Below are positions 8,880 to 16,677 of a stretch of DNA of 64,000 bases, piece after piece. A model generated the notes under the pieces. It saw nothing but the letters and a program-made list of their open reading frames with translations. It was not told the DNA's origin and did no database searches. A program made the translations under genes and the position numbers. Position 1 is the stretch's first letter, and the number at the start of each line of letters is the position of its first letter. The DNA comes from Streptomyces sp. SKN60 (GTDB taxonomy: Bacteria; Actinomycetota; Actinomycetes; Streptomycetales; Streptomycetaceae): contig NZ_JAHTMW010000002.1 in the NCBI RefSeq assembly GCF_026236535.1, positions 62,001 to 126,000 on the forward strand, in the 5' to 3' direction.

Positions 8880-8982
8880 GACCGGGGAGCGATCGGGCGA
8901 ACGATAGATTCGCTCCGTACGATGGGGCGCCCCCCGTGCTTCGCGCCACCCCGACGAGACGACCCGACGAAGGACTTCTTAC

Positions 8983-9837
8983 GTGAATATCCGCTCCCTC
9001 ACCCGAGGCGATGGCGTGCTGATCGGCGCAGCGGTGGTGCTGTTCATCGCCTCGTTCCTCGGCATCTCCAGTTGCTCGGGCAACTACTGCGACACCTTCG
9101 ACGCGGCGTTCTCGTGGGAGGTCTCGCCGCTCGGCTGGGGCTCCTTCCTGCTCGGCATCGCCGGCGCCGCGCTCGTGGTGCTCTCCCGCGCGCTGCCGCA
9201 GCCGCGCAAGGTGGCCGGCCTGGAGCTCGGCCAGGTCGGCGCGGCCTTCAGCGTGGCCTCCGCGTGGACCATCCTGATGTGGGTCTTCGAGTCCACGAAC
9301 GTCGGCGCCGGTCTGGTCCTCGGCCTGATCGCCTCCCTCGCGGGTGCCGCCGGCGCGATCGCGGGCCCGCTGGTCCCGGCCCTGCAGGCCCCGCTGGTCG
9401 GTGCGCCGAAGCCGCCCACCCCGCAGCCGTACGGCATGCAGCCCGGCCAGCCGGGTCAGCCCGGCGTCCCCGGTGGCTACGGCTACCCGGGCGCCCAGCA
9501 GGCCCCGTACGGTGCGCAGCCCGACCCGTCGCTCGGTGGTGGCCAGCCGTACGGCGCGCAGCCGCAGCCGGCCCCGGCTCCCGGTCCGCAGGACGCCGCC
9601 CCGCAGCAGGCGCAGACCGCCGCCGCGGCGCCGGCCGGGGACTTCGCGCCGTTCTGGTTCGCCGTCCCGGCGGCCCGCCCGCTGTACGCGGAGGACGGCT
9701 CGGCCGCGCCGATCGCCGAGCTGGCGCCCGGCGCCTGGTACCTGGCGGTCGAGCAGCGCGGTCAGGCGCTGATCGCGCAGACGCAGGACGGCCGCCGTGG
9801 CGTCCTGCAGGACACCACGGGCATCCAGCGCGGCTGA
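8983..9837 (+). CDS. Membrane protein with a Pro/Gln/Tyr-rich segment
   Basis: The 284-residue protein begins with about four hydrophobic helices (VLIGAAVVLFIASFLGI; GWGSFLLGIAGAALVVL; AFSVASAWTILMWVF; LVLGLIASLAGAAGAIAG). A low-complexity stretch with repeated QPYG and GYGYPGAQQAPYG units follows, then a folded C-terminal domain of about 65 residues (PFWFAVPAARPLYAEDG). A Cys pair lies in the first outer loop. The GTG start is preceded by GAAGGAC. It resembles conserved streptomycete membrane proteins of unknown role. It is monocistronic and followed by a strong terminator. Confidence 0.78.
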   Translation: MNIRSLTRGDGVLIGAAVVLFIASFLGISSCSGNYCDTFDAAFSWEVSPLGWGSFLLGIAGAALVVLSRALPQPRKVAGLELGQVGAAFSVASAWTILMWVFESTNVGAGLVLGLIASLAGAAGAIAGPLVPALQAPLVGAPKPPTPQPYGMQPGQPGQPGVPGGYGYPGAQQAPYGAQPDPSLGGGQPYGAQPQPAPAPGPQDAAPQQAQTAAAAPAGDFAPFWFAVPAARPLYAEDGSAAPIAELAPGAWYLAVEQRGQALIAQTQDGRRGVLQDTTGIQRG

Positions 9838-9859
9838 CGCCCCTTTCGGTTCACTCGCC

Positions 9860-9902
9860 CGACGGCCCCCGGCCCGGATCTCTTCCGGGCCGGGGGCCGT
9901 CG
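9860..9902 (+). terminator. Strong hairpin terminator
   Basis: An 18-bp perfect stem rich in G and C (CGACGGCCCCCGGCCCGG and its complement) with a 7-base loop follows the membrane protein gene and insulates the downstream LLM oxidoreductase promoter. Confidence 0.85.
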
Positions 9903-9905
9903 GCG

Positions 9906-9945
9906 TACAGTGCGCACCGACCCAGTGATCTGACGGTACGTCAGA
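9906..9945 (+). promoter_or_regulatory. Promoter and CTGAC-N5-GTCAG operator of the LLM oxidoreductase gene
   Basis: A -10-like TACAGT at 9906-9911 is followed by the 17-bp palindrome TCTGACGGTACGTCAGA at 9929-9945, which ends 13 bp before the start codon. Its core has the same 5-bp arms and 5-bp spacing as the elements upstream of fadE and the metallo-hydrolase gene. The site lies in the likely transcribed leader, fitting a repressor. Confidence 0.6.
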
Positions 9946-9958
9946 AAGGCGGCGCGGC

Positions 9959-10969
9959 ATGCGACTCGGACTCGCCCTCGGCTACTGGGGACGCGGCCCC
10001 TCCCCCGCCCACCTCGCGCTGGCCCGCGAGGCCGAGGAGCTCGGCTACGACTCGGTGTGGACGGCCGAGGCCTGGGGCTCCGACGCCTTCACCGCGCTGA
10101 CCTGGATCGCCGCCCACACCTCGCGCATCCGGCTCGGCACCGCCGTCGCGCAGATGGCCGCGCGCACCCCGACCGCCACCGCGATGCACGCGCTCACCCT
10201 GGACCATCTGTCGGGCGGGCGGATGGTCCTCGGGCTCGGGCTGTCCGGGCCGCAGGTCGTCGAGGGCTGGTACGGGCGCCCCTTCCCGCGCTCGCCGCTC
10301 ACCGCGACACGCGAGTACGTGGACGTGGTCAAGCAGGTGCTGCGCCGCGAGGGGCCCGTCGCGCTCGACGGGCGCTACCACCCGCACCCGTACAGCGGCG
10401 CGGACGGCACCGGGCTCGGCAAGCCGCTCAAGCCGATCACCCACCCCCTGCGGGCGGACCTGCCGGTGCTGTTGGGCGCCGAGGGTCCCAAGAACATCGC
10501 GCAGACGCTGCGGATCGCCGACGGCTGGCTGCCGCTCTACTGGTCGCCCACCCGCTGGGCCGAGGTGTACGCGCTGCCGGACGCCCTCCCCGAGAACTTC
10601 ACCGTGGCGCCGATGGTGCGGGCCCAGGTGTGCGAGGACGTCGCGGCCGGGCTGCTGCCGGTGAAGGCGATGCTCGGCTTCTACATCGGCGGCATGGGGC
10701 ACGCGGCCAGGAACTTCCACGCGGACCTGATGGGGCGCATGGGGTACGAGGGGGAGGCGCGGCACATCCAGGAGCTGTTCGCGGCGGGGCGGCGGGAGGA
10801 GGCGGTGCTCGCCGTGCCGGACGCCTTCGCCGACGAGATCTCGCTGGTCGGGCCGCGGGAGCGGATCGCACAGCGGCTCGCGGAATGGCGGAAGGGCCCG
10901 GTGACGGACCTGCTGGTCACGGCACCGGACCCGGAGACGCTCCGTACGCTCGCGGAGCTGAACAGCTGA
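9959..10969 (+). CDS. LLM-class (F420-dependent type) oxidoreductase
   Basis: The 336-residue protein is a luciferase-like monooxygenase-fold TIM barrel of the F420-linked group. Supporting segments are LGLALGYWGRG, AEELGYDSVWTAEAWGSDAF and LDHLSGGRMVLGLGLSGPQV, with PVLLGAEGPKNIAQTL and a C-terminal GPRERIAQRLAEW. Such enzymes transfer hydride to or from F420 (or FMN). Mycobacterial KstR regulons include a relative (Rv3520c), and this gene sits among steroid genes with a shared palindromic operator upstream, so participation in steroid catabolism is a reasonable inference. Its substrate cannot be read. The ATG follows AAAGGCGGCGCGGC. The gene is monocistronic. Confidence 0.85.
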   Translation: MRLGLALGYWGRGPSPAHLALAREAEELGYDSVWTAEAWGSDAFTALTWIAAHTSRIRLGTAVAQMAARTPTATAMHALTLDHLSGGRMVLGLGLSGPQVVEGWYGRPFPRSPLTATREYVDVVKQVLRREGPVALDGRYHPHPYSGADGTGLGKPLKPITHPLRADLPVLLGAEGPKNIAQTLRIADGWLPLYWSPTRWAEVYALPDALPENFTVAPMVRAQVCEDVAAGLLPVKAMLGFYIGGMGHAARNFHADLMGRMGYEGEARHIQELFAAGRREEAVLAVPDAFADEISLVGPRERIAQRLAEWRKGPVTDLLVTAPDPETLRTLAELNS

Positions 10970-10998
10970 ACACCTGAGACCGGACGGGCTGGAAGGGC

Positions 10999-11580
10999 TC
11001 AACCGCCGCTGAGCTGGGAGGCGCTGGGCACCTTGTCGACGACCTCGGCGCCGGCGCTCTTCCCCGCGTCCTTCACGCCGTTGATGACGCTCTCGAAGGA
11101 GCCGACGTCCGCGTCGGTCACCTCGCCCTTGCGCAGCTTCGTCGCGAGGCTCTTCAGCGACTCGATGCCGGCGCTGAGCGGCGCCACCGCCTTCGACAGC
11201 AGCGGGTCGCCCTTGGCGTTGTTCACCGCGGCCTTCAGCCGGTTGTAGGTGAAGGCACCCGCGAGGCCGGCCTTGACGAGGGCGAAGGTGCGGCCGTCGG
11301 CGCCCTTCTTGAACTTGCCCGCGCGGTACGGCTTGATGATCCACTGGTACGTCGCGCCGGCCGCGAGGCCCGCGTTCGCCACGAACCGGGTCTTGACCAG
11401 CTTCTGCTGCTCGAAGCTCGCCGAGGCGGACGGGGCCGCCGCGGCCACCGTCGCGGTGGCGTCGGCGCTCGTCGTCATGGACTGCGAGCTGTCGCCGCCG
11501 CAGGCCGCGGTCGTGGTGAGCAGCGCGCCGGACAGGAACAGCGCGACGGCGGCGCGGCGCGCGCGTATGAGCCTTGGCAC
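10999..11580 (-). CDS. Secreted lipoprotein of unknown function
   Basis: A 193-residue protein with an arginine-rich n-region (RLIRARRA), a hydrophobic core (VALFLSGALLTTTA) and a lipobox ending TAAC, so it should be anchored to the outer face of the membrane. The mature part is helical, Lys/Ala-rich and soluble (KLVKTRFVANAGLAAGATYQW; FTYNRLKAAVNNAKGDPLL), with no catalytic motif that I recognise. The GTG start is supported by GGGAGGT. It resembles short streptomycete lipoproteins of unknown role. Confidence 0.75.
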   Translation of the reverse strand: MPRLIRARRAAVALFLSGALLTTTAACGGDSSQSMTTSADATATVAAAAPSASASFEQQKLVKTRFVANAGLAAGATYQWIIKPYRAGKFKKGADGRTFALVKAGLAGAFTYNRLKAAVNNAKGDPLLSKAVAPLSAGIESLKSLATKLRKGEVTDADVGSFESVINGVKDAGKSAGAEVVDKVPSASQLSGG

Positions 11581-11684
11581 GGTGAGACCTCCCTGGGGCC
11601 CCGGGGAGGGCCTGGTCGCTGTGGCGCCAGCCTCACCCGGGGGCGCGGGGCGCGCACCCGGGGTCCGCCAGGAGGGTGAACGAG

Positions 11685-12785
11685 TCAGGGCCTAGGGCCG
11701 GACAGGCCCTCACCGCAGCAGTCGGGCTCCAGGCCGCGGGGCAGCCGCTCGCCGCCGAAGACCGCGACCGTGGCCTCCTCGCCGCCGAGCGCCGCCACCG
11801 CGAGCAGCAGCGAACCGGCGGTCCAGGTGGTCTGCTCCTCCGGCCAGACCGCGCGGTTGCCCTCGAAGACGTAACCCGTCCAGTAGTTGCCGTTCTCCGC
11901 CCGCAGGTGTCCGATGGAGGCGAGGATCTCCAGGGCCCGGTCGGACTCCCCCATCGCCCAGAGGGTGAGGGCGAGTTCGCAGCTCTCGCCGCCGGTCACC
12001 CAGGGGTTGGGCAGCACGCAGCGCACGCCGAGGCCGGGCACGACGAAGGCGTCCCAGTGCTCGTCGATCCGGGCCTGCGCCGCCGCGCCGGTGACCGCGC
12101 CGCCGAGCACCGGGTAGTACCAGTCCATCGAGTAGCGGGACTTGTCGAGGAAGCGCTCCGGGTGGCTGCGGATGGCATGGCCGAGCGCGCCCGCCGCCAA
12201 CTCCCAGTCGGGCTGCGGCTCTTCGCGCTCCTCGGCGATGGCGAGGGCGCAGCGCAGCGCCTGGTGGATCGACGAACTGCCGGTGAGCAGCGCGTCGGTG
12301 ACCGGCGTGCCGTCGGCCTCGCGCTTCCAGCCGATCTGTCCGCCGGGCTGCTGGAGCCCGAGGACGAACTCGACGGCCGCGTAGACGACCGGCCACATGC
12401 GGTCGAGGAAGGCGTCGTCGCCGGTGGACAGATAGTGGTGCCAGACGCCGACGGCGATGTACGCGACGAAGTTGGACTCGCGACCGCGGTCGGTGACGTC
12501 GTCCGGGTCGCCGTCCCGGTAGGCGGCGTACCAGGAGCCGTCGGCGTTCTGGTGCCGGGCCAGCCACTCGTACGCCCGCCGCGCGGCCTCGTGCTCGCCG
12601 GCGGTGTCCAGGGCCATGGCGGCCTCGGTGTGGTCCCACGGGTCCAGGTGGTGCCCGCGGAACCACGGTATGGCGCCGTCCTCGCGCTGGACGGCGAGGA
12701 TGCCGGCGACGGTCGCGGCGGCCTGCTCGGCGCTGAGGACACCGGGGAGCACCAGGTGCTCCGCGATCCGCTCGGGAGAGGTCAC
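11685..12785 (-). CDS. Prenyltransferase/squalene-cyclase-like alpha-alpha toroid protein
   Basis: A 366-residue cytosolic protein built of alpha/alpha-barrel repeats, shown by WLARHQNADGSWYAAY (QxxxGxW type), VQREDGAIPWFRGHHLDPWD and NYWTGYVFEGNRAVWPEEQT. Annotators usually call these prenyltransferases, but the DDxxD and DxDD signatures of true enzymes are not evident, and the many Trp/His/Asp residues also fit a glycoside-hydrolase-like toroid. The GTG start overlaps the stop of the methyltransferase gene (GTGA), so it is the last gene of a GT4, methyltransferase, toroid operon. The three probably act on one glycosylated product. Its biochemical role is unknown. Confidence 0.7.
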   Translation of the reverse strand: MTSPERIAEHLVLPGVLSAEQAAATVAGILAVQREDGAIPWFRGHHLDPWDHTEAAMALDTAGEHEAARRAYEWLARHQNADGSWYAAYRDGDPDDVTDRGRESNFVAYIAVGVWHHYLSTGDDAFLDRMWPVVYAAVEFVLGLQQPGGQIGWKREADGTPVTDALLTGSSSIHQALRCALAIAEEREEPQPDWELAAGALGHAIRSHPERFLDKSRYSMDWYYPVLGGAVTGAAAQARIDEHWDAFVVPGLGVRCVLPNPWVTGGESCELALTLWAMGESDRALEILASIGHLRAENGNYWTGYVFEGNRAVWPEEQTTWTAGSLLLAVAALGGEEATVAVFGGERLPRGLEPDCCGEGLSGPRP

Positions 12786-13543
12786 TTGGCGTCGGCCCCG
12801 GCGGTGTCGGCCTCGGCCTCGGCCTTCGGGAGGTGGGGCTTGGTCGCGTAGGCGACGAAGCTCTTGCCGACGACCGGGTTGAGCAGCTGCTCGGCGACCC
12901 GGGTCACGGCGGGCTTCTTCATGATGTCCCAGACCAGGAGCTTGTGGTACGCGCGGACCGGCAGCGCCTTGTCGTTGTCGACGCCGAAGGCGCACTTGAG
13001 CCACCAGTACGGGGCGTGCAGGGCGTGGGCGTGGTGGGTGCCGTACGGCTTGAGACCGGCCTGGCGCATCTTGCCGAGCAGCTCGTCGGCCTTGTAGATG
13101 CGGATGTGGCCGCCCTCGACCTCGTGGTACTCGTCGGAGAGCGCCCAACAGACCTTCTCGGGGCCGTAGCGCGGGACGGTGATCGCGATCCGGCCGCCGG
13201 GCTTGAGCACCCGGACCATCTCGGCGAGCACACCCTTGTCGTCCGGGATGTGCTCCATGACCTCGGAGATGATGACGACGTCGAAGGACTCGTCGGGGAA
13301 GGGCAGGTTGAGCGCGTCGCCCTCCATCGCGGTGGCGGACGCCCCGGCCGGGGCCTCGCCGGCCTCCTTCATGGCGGCGAACCACTTGGCGACCTCGCGG
13401 ATCTCCTCGCCGTTCTGGTCGAGGGCGACGACCTGGGCGCCGCGCCGGTAGCACTCGAAGGCGTGCCGGCCCCCGCCGCAGCCCAGGTCGAGCACGCGGT
13501 CGCCGGGGGCGAGCGGGAAGCGGGTGAAGTCGACGGTCAGCAC
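12782..13543 (-). CDS. Class I SAM-dependent methyltransferase
   Basis: A 253-residue methyltransferase of the Methyltransf_11 type. The SAM motif is VLDLGCGGGRHAFECYRRGA, the second acidic strand is VVALDQNG, and the post-I motif FDVVIISEVMEHIPDD and the strand LKPGGRIAITVPRYGPE are typical. The acceptor is not readable. The GTG start has AAAGGCAG upstream. It lies 50 bp after the GT4 gene and overlaps the toroid gene by 4 bp, so the three form an operon. Methylation of a sugar or of the aglycone handled by the glycosyltransferase is the simplest idea. Confidence 0.85.
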   Translation of the reverse strand: MLTVDFTRFPLAPGDRVLDLGCGGGRHAFECYRRGAQVVALDQNGEEIREVAKWFAAMKEAGEAPAGASATAMEGDALNLPFPDESFDVVIISEVMEHIPDDKGVLAEMVRVLKPGGRIAITVPRYGPEKVCWALSDEYHEVEGGHIRIYKADELLGKMRQAGLKPYGTHHAHALHAPYWWLKCAFGVDNDKALPVRAYHKLLVWDIMKKPAVTRVAEQLLNPVVGKSFVAYATKPHLPKAEAEADTAGADAK

Positions 13544-13593
13544 GGCGTCTGCCTTTCAGGGGCTGCTACGGGGGCGTGGGGGGGCGCGGTCGT

Positions 13594-14925
13594 TCAGGAG
13601 CGGGTGGCCGCGGCGCGGGCGCGGGGCGCGCCCGCGATCGCCTCGCGGTACAGCTCGGCGGTGCCCTGGGCGGCGCGGGCCCAGGTGAAGCGGTCGAGCA
13701 CCCGGGCGCGGCCCGCCCGGCCGAGGCGGGTGCGCAGGTCGGGGTCGCCGAGGACCCGGCCGAGGGCGGCGGCGAGGGCGCCGGGGTCGCCCGGGGGGAC
13801 GGCGAGGCAGGTCTCGCCGTCGGGTCCGGCGACCTCGGGGATGGCGCCGCCGGTGGTGGCGACCAGCGGGGTGCCGGTGGCCATGCCCTCGGCGGCGGGC
13901 AGCGAGAAGCCCTCGTAGAGGGAGGGGACGCAGGCGACCTGGGCGGAGCGGTAGAGGTCGACGAGCTCGGCGTCGCTGATGCCCTTGACGAAGCGGACGG
14001 CGCCGTCGAGCCCGTACCGCTCGATGGCCTGGGCGACCGGCCCGTCCTCGGCGCGCTTGCCGACGACGACGAGGTGCGCGTCGGGCTGCTCGGTGCGGAG
14101 CTTGGCGAGCGCCTCGATCAGGTAGACGAGGCCCTTGAGGGGGACGTCGGCGCTGGAGGTGGTGACGATCCGGCCGGGGACCTCGGCGACGGACGGGTCG
14201 GGCGACCACAGGTCGGTGTCGGCGCCGATGTGGACGACCTTGATGCGGTCCTCGCGGACGCCGAGGTGCTCGACGATCTCCTGGCGCGAGGTGCCGGAGA
14301 CGGTGAGCACGGAGGGCAGCCGGCGGGCGACCCGCTTCTGCATGCGGGTGAAGGCGTACCAGCGGCGGACGGAGGCGCGGCGCTTCCAGTCGGCGGCGGC
14401 GTCGAGTTCGAGCTGCCGGTCGACGGTGATGGGGTGGTGGATGGTGGTGACGAGCGGGGCGCCGAGGGCGCGGGGGCCGCCGAGGAGTCCGTAGCCGAGG
14501 GTCTGGTTGTCGTGGACGACGTCGAAGGCGCCGCGGCGGGCGGCGAGCATGCGCCGGGCGCGCAGCGAGAAGGTCAGCGGCTCGGGGAAGCCGCCGGTCC
14601 ACATGGTGCCGACCTCGACCGCGTCGATCCAGTCCCGGTACTCCTCGCGCTTCGGCGTGCGGAAGGGGTCGGGCTGGCGGTAGAGGTCGAGGCTGGCGAT
14701 CTCGGTGAGCGGGACGCCCTCGTCCAGGGTGGGGTACGGCTGGGAGCCGATGACCTCCACGCTGTGGCCGAGGCGGGCGAGCTCGCGGGAGAGGTGGCGG
14801 ACGTAGACGCCCTGGCCGCCGCAGAACGGATTCCCCTTGTACGTGAGGAGAGCGATCCGCAACGGACGGTCACCGCCCGGGCCGGCACCCTGTCGGGGGC
14901 TTGCCTCTATGGCCTCCGCGGTCAA
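13594..14925 (-). CDS. GT4-family glycosyltransferase
   Basis: The 443-residue protein is a GT-B retaining glycosyltransferase. The N-terminal domain has CGGQGVYVRHLSRELARLGH and the C-terminal domain has SADVPLKGLVYLIEAL, HLVVVGKRAEDGPV and the donor-binding motif PSLYEGFSLPAAEGMA. It would transfer a sugar from a nucleotide-activated donor to an acceptor that is not identifiable. The start is TTG, preceded by AAGGGGGTCCC. It heads the operon with the methyltransferase and toroid genes. A KstR-type box lies 55 bp upstream, between this gene and the divergent kstR gene, so steroid or sterol signals may control it; that link is inferred. Confidence 0.85.
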   Translation of the reverse strand: MTAEAIEASPRQGAGPGGDRPLRIALLTYKGNPFCGGQGVYVRHLSRELARLGHSVEVIGSQPYPTLDEGVPLTEIASLDLYRQPDPFRTPKREEYRDWIDAVEVGTMWTGGFPEPLTFSLRARRMLAARRGAFDVVHDNQTLGYGLLGGPRALGAPLVTTIHHPITVDRQLELDAAADWKRRASVRRWYAFTRMQKRVARRLPSVLTVSGTSRQEIVEHLGVREDRIKVVHIGADTDLWSPDPSVAEVPGRIVTTSSADVPLKGLVYLIEALAKLRTEQPDAHLVVVGKRAEDGPVAQAIERYGLDGAVRFVKGISDAELVDLYRSAQVACVPSLYEGFSLPAAEGMATGTPLVATTGGAIPEVAGPDGETCLAVPPGDPGALAAALGRVLGDPDLRTRLGRAGRARVLDRFTWARAAQGTAELYREAIAGAPRARAAATRS

Positions 14926-14979
14926 CTGGGACCCCCTTCGAGCGTGCTTTTCGCGGGAGCGTAACCGCCCGCGCTAATC

Positions 14980-14993
14980 TAGAACAAGTTACA
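14980..14993. promoter_or_regulatory. KstR-type operator between GT4 and kstR
   Basis: TAGAACAAGTTACA matches TNNAACNNGTTNNA at every fixed position. It lies 55 bp upstream of the GT4 start and about 150 bp upstream of the kstR start, in the shared divergent region, where it could autoregulate kstR and also control the GT4 operon. Confidence 0.72.
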
Positions 14994-15004
14994 GACTTGA
15001 TCAT

Positions 15005-15044
15005 CCTCGATCCTTCGAGGAGCACAGAATCTACCGGCAGGTAG
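15005..15044. promoter_or_regulatory. Two short palindromes in the kstR leader
   Basis: CCTCGATCCTTCGAGG (15005-15020) and CTACCGGCAGGTAG (15031-15044) are inverted repeats with perfect arms, adjacent to one another between the KstR box and the kstR gene. They could be further operator sites or RNA hairpins in the leader. No factor can be named. Confidence 0.35.
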
Positions 15045-15143
15045 CTTCGTCGCGAGATCCGGAACAGGTGATTCGCGCCACGGCGGCGGGCGGGCCCATA
15101 CTGACGCTCCGCCACCGCACGGCACCGCACGGAACGGGACCTC

Positions 15144-15770
15144 ATGAGCGTGGAAGACAGACCAGCGTCGCCGCCCCTGACCGAACGCCAGGAGGCCCGC
15201 CGGCGGCGCATCCTGAGCGCCAGCGCGCAGCTGGCCGGGCGCGGCGGCTTCGACGCCGTCCAGATGCGGGAGGTCGCCGAGGCGGCCGGAGTGGCGCTCG
15301 GCACGCTCTACCGCTACTTCCCGTCCAAGATCCATCTGCTGGTCGCCACCATGCAGGACCAGCTCCAGCACATGCACACGACCCTGCGCAAGCGCCCGCC
15401 GGCCGGCGACGACCCGGCGCAGCGAGTGGCCGAGACGCTGATGCGGGCCTTCCGGGCGCTGCAGCGCGAGCCGCAGCTCGCCGACGCGATGGTACGGGCG
15501 CTGACCTTCGCGGACCGCAGCGTGAGCCCCGAGGTGGACACGGTCTCGCGACTGACCACCGCGATCATCCTGGACGCGATGGGGACGGAGCACCCGACGC
15601 CGGAGCAGCTGTCGGCGGTGCGGGTGATCGAGCACACCTGGCACTCGGCGCTGATCACCTGGCTGTCGGGGCGGGCGTCGATCGCACAGGTGAAGATCGA
15701 CATCGAGACGGTCTGCCGGCTGATCGAGCTGACCGCGCCCGAGCCCCTGAAGGGGCGCGGGCGCGGCTGA
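15144..15770 (+). CDS. kstR: KstR-like TetR-family repressor of steroid catabolism
   Basis: A 208-residue TetR regulator. The N-terminal helix-turn-helix includes RRRRILSASAQLAGRGGFD, VQMREVAEAAGVALG and TLYRYFPSKIHLLVA, which tracks mycobacterial KstR closely, including the VQMR and RYFPSK(I/V)HLLV segments. The C-terminal ligand domain keeps the KstR-like pattern RALQREPQLADAMVRA, FADRSVSPEVD and IEHTWHSALITWLSGRAS. KstR is released from DNA by steroid-CoA ligands. Operator-like sequences occur at this promoter and at fadE and cyp125 in the same window. The ATG follows GGAACGGGACCTC. This is the best candidate for the local regulator; orthology is judged by reading alone. Confidence 0.85.
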   Translation: MSVEDRPASPPLTERQEARRRRILSASAQLAGRGGFDAVQMREVAEAAGVALGTLYRYFPSKIHLLVATMQDQLQHMHTTLRKRPPAGDDPAQRVAETLMRAFRALQREPQLADAMVRALTFADRSVSPEVDTVSRLTTAIILDAMGTEHPTPEQLSAVRVIEHTWHSALITWLSGRASIAQVKIDIETVCRLIELTAPEPLKGRGRG

Positions 15771-15790
15771 GAACAGAAGGTGCGGCAGGC

Positions 15791-16366
15791 TCAGGAGGTC
15801 TTCGGCGGACCCGCGACCTTGAGCGCCTCCGCGCAGGCGGGCTTGGCGTCGGTGGCGATGAACATCACCAGCTTGAGCGCGCCCATGTTGTGCGCCTTCA
15901 GCATCCAGGTGCCCTTGTTGAGGCTCTTGATGGTGGTACCGGCCTGGTCGATGCTCTGGCCGGTCTGCCAGCCCTCCTTGCCGAGGGCGGCGACCGTCTC
16001 GTCGTAGGACCTCTTCGGGTCGGCGGCCTTCTTGCCGTCGGCGTTCCACATGACCATGCACTGCTCGGTGCCGGCCGGCACCTGGTCGGCCTTGGCGTCC
16101 TGCTGGAGCCCGGCGCCGGTGGCGGCGGTCTCGATCTCCTGCTTCACGTCGTCCGCCGACAGCTCCTCGCCGCCACCCGCACCCGAACCCCCGGTCGCCC
16201 CGGCGGAGGCCGCGCCCGCCGAGGACGAGCCGCCCGAACTCCCCTTGTCCGAGCCCCCGTTGCTCCCACAGCCCGCGACCAGCAGGACCACTCCGGCGGC
16301 CGCGGCCACCCTCCCCCAGAGCTTCGCCTGGGGGTACCCCCATCTCGCTTCGCTCACCTTGCGCAC
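15791..16366 (-). CDS. Secreted lipoprotein of unknown function with a repeat in its signal-peptide coding
   Basis: A 191-residue lipoprotein: a basic n-region, hydrophobic VAAAAGVVLLVAGC with a lipobox Cys at about residue 33, a long Gly/Ser linker, then a soluble domain (ELSADDVKQEIETAATGAGL; CMVMWNADGKKAADPKRSYD) with a Cys pair (about CMVMW and PACAEAL). The GTG start has GGGAGAATT upstream. The n-region is unusually long, and its codons for roughly residues 4-18 coincide with a dispersed Streptomyces palindromic repeat, so the original start may have been remodelled by that insertion. No catalytic motif is seen. It lies between kstR and the ferredoxin gene. Confidence 0.68.
   Translation of the reverse strand: MRKVSEARWGYPQAKLWGRVAAAAGVVLLVAGCGSNGGSDKGSSGGSSSAGAASAGATGGSGAGGGEELSADDVKQEIETAATGAGLQQDAKADQVPAGTEQCMVMWNADGKKAADPKRSYDETVAALGKEGWQTGQSIDQAGTTIKSLNKGTWMLKAHNMGALKLVMFIATDAKPACAEALKVAGPPKTS
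16311..16355. repeat. Streptomyces dispersed palindromic repeat inside a coding sequence
   Basis: The segment contains CCCCCAG, an 8-base loop and CTGGGGG, then GGGGGTACCCCC and a trailing CTCGCTTCGCTC. This is the form of a family of short palindromic elements scattered through Streptomyces genomes, usually between genes. Here it is read as part of the lipoprotein signal sequence. Confidence 0.65.
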
Positions 16367-16443
16367 AATTCTCCCAAATGCGTGCGGACGAAGGCCTCTT
16401 GCCCCCGTGACCAAGGCAGTAGTTTTGCATAAGGGAACGGGCC

Positions 16444-16677
16444 CTACTCCTCGGGCGGGAACACGGGCTCCCCGCCGTCCGCGAGGGCGATCGAGATGGC
16501 CTCCACCGGGCAGCCCTCGGCCGCCGCCAACACCCGCTCGTTCGCGTCCGATTCGGGCTCGCGCGGGTGGGACTGGCGGGCGGTGTCGAGGCGGAAGGCG
16601 TCCGGGGCGTGGTTGACGCACATGCCGGAGCCGATGCAGACGCCCCGGTCGACCTCCACGTGCCAGCGGTCGCCCAT
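16444..16677 (-). CDS. 3Fe-4S ferredoxin (P450/Rieske partner type)
   Basis: A 77-residue ferredoxin with Cys14, Cys20 and a third Cys at 56 followed by Pro (EGCPVEAI). The usual second cysteine of the first cluster motif is replaced, the pattern CxxxxxC...CP typical of 3Fe-4S ferredoxins that donate electrons to actinobacterial P450s. The start ATG overlaps the stop of the aldehyde dehydrogenase gene (TGATG), so they are co-transcribed. CYP125-like P450 encoded 11 kb away is a plausible client. The regulator-like element upstream of the aldehyde dehydrogenase would govern both genes. Confidence 0.87.
   Translation of the reverse strand: MGDRWHVEVDRGVCIGSGMCVNHAPDAFRLDTARQSHPREPESDANERVLAAAEGCPVEAISIALADGGEPVFPPEE

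Noticed and set aside
11685..14925. Antibiotic biosynthetic cluster
   Set aside because: A GT4, one methyltransferase and a toroid without PKS, NRPS, terpene synthase, resistance or export genes are insufficient for such a call.
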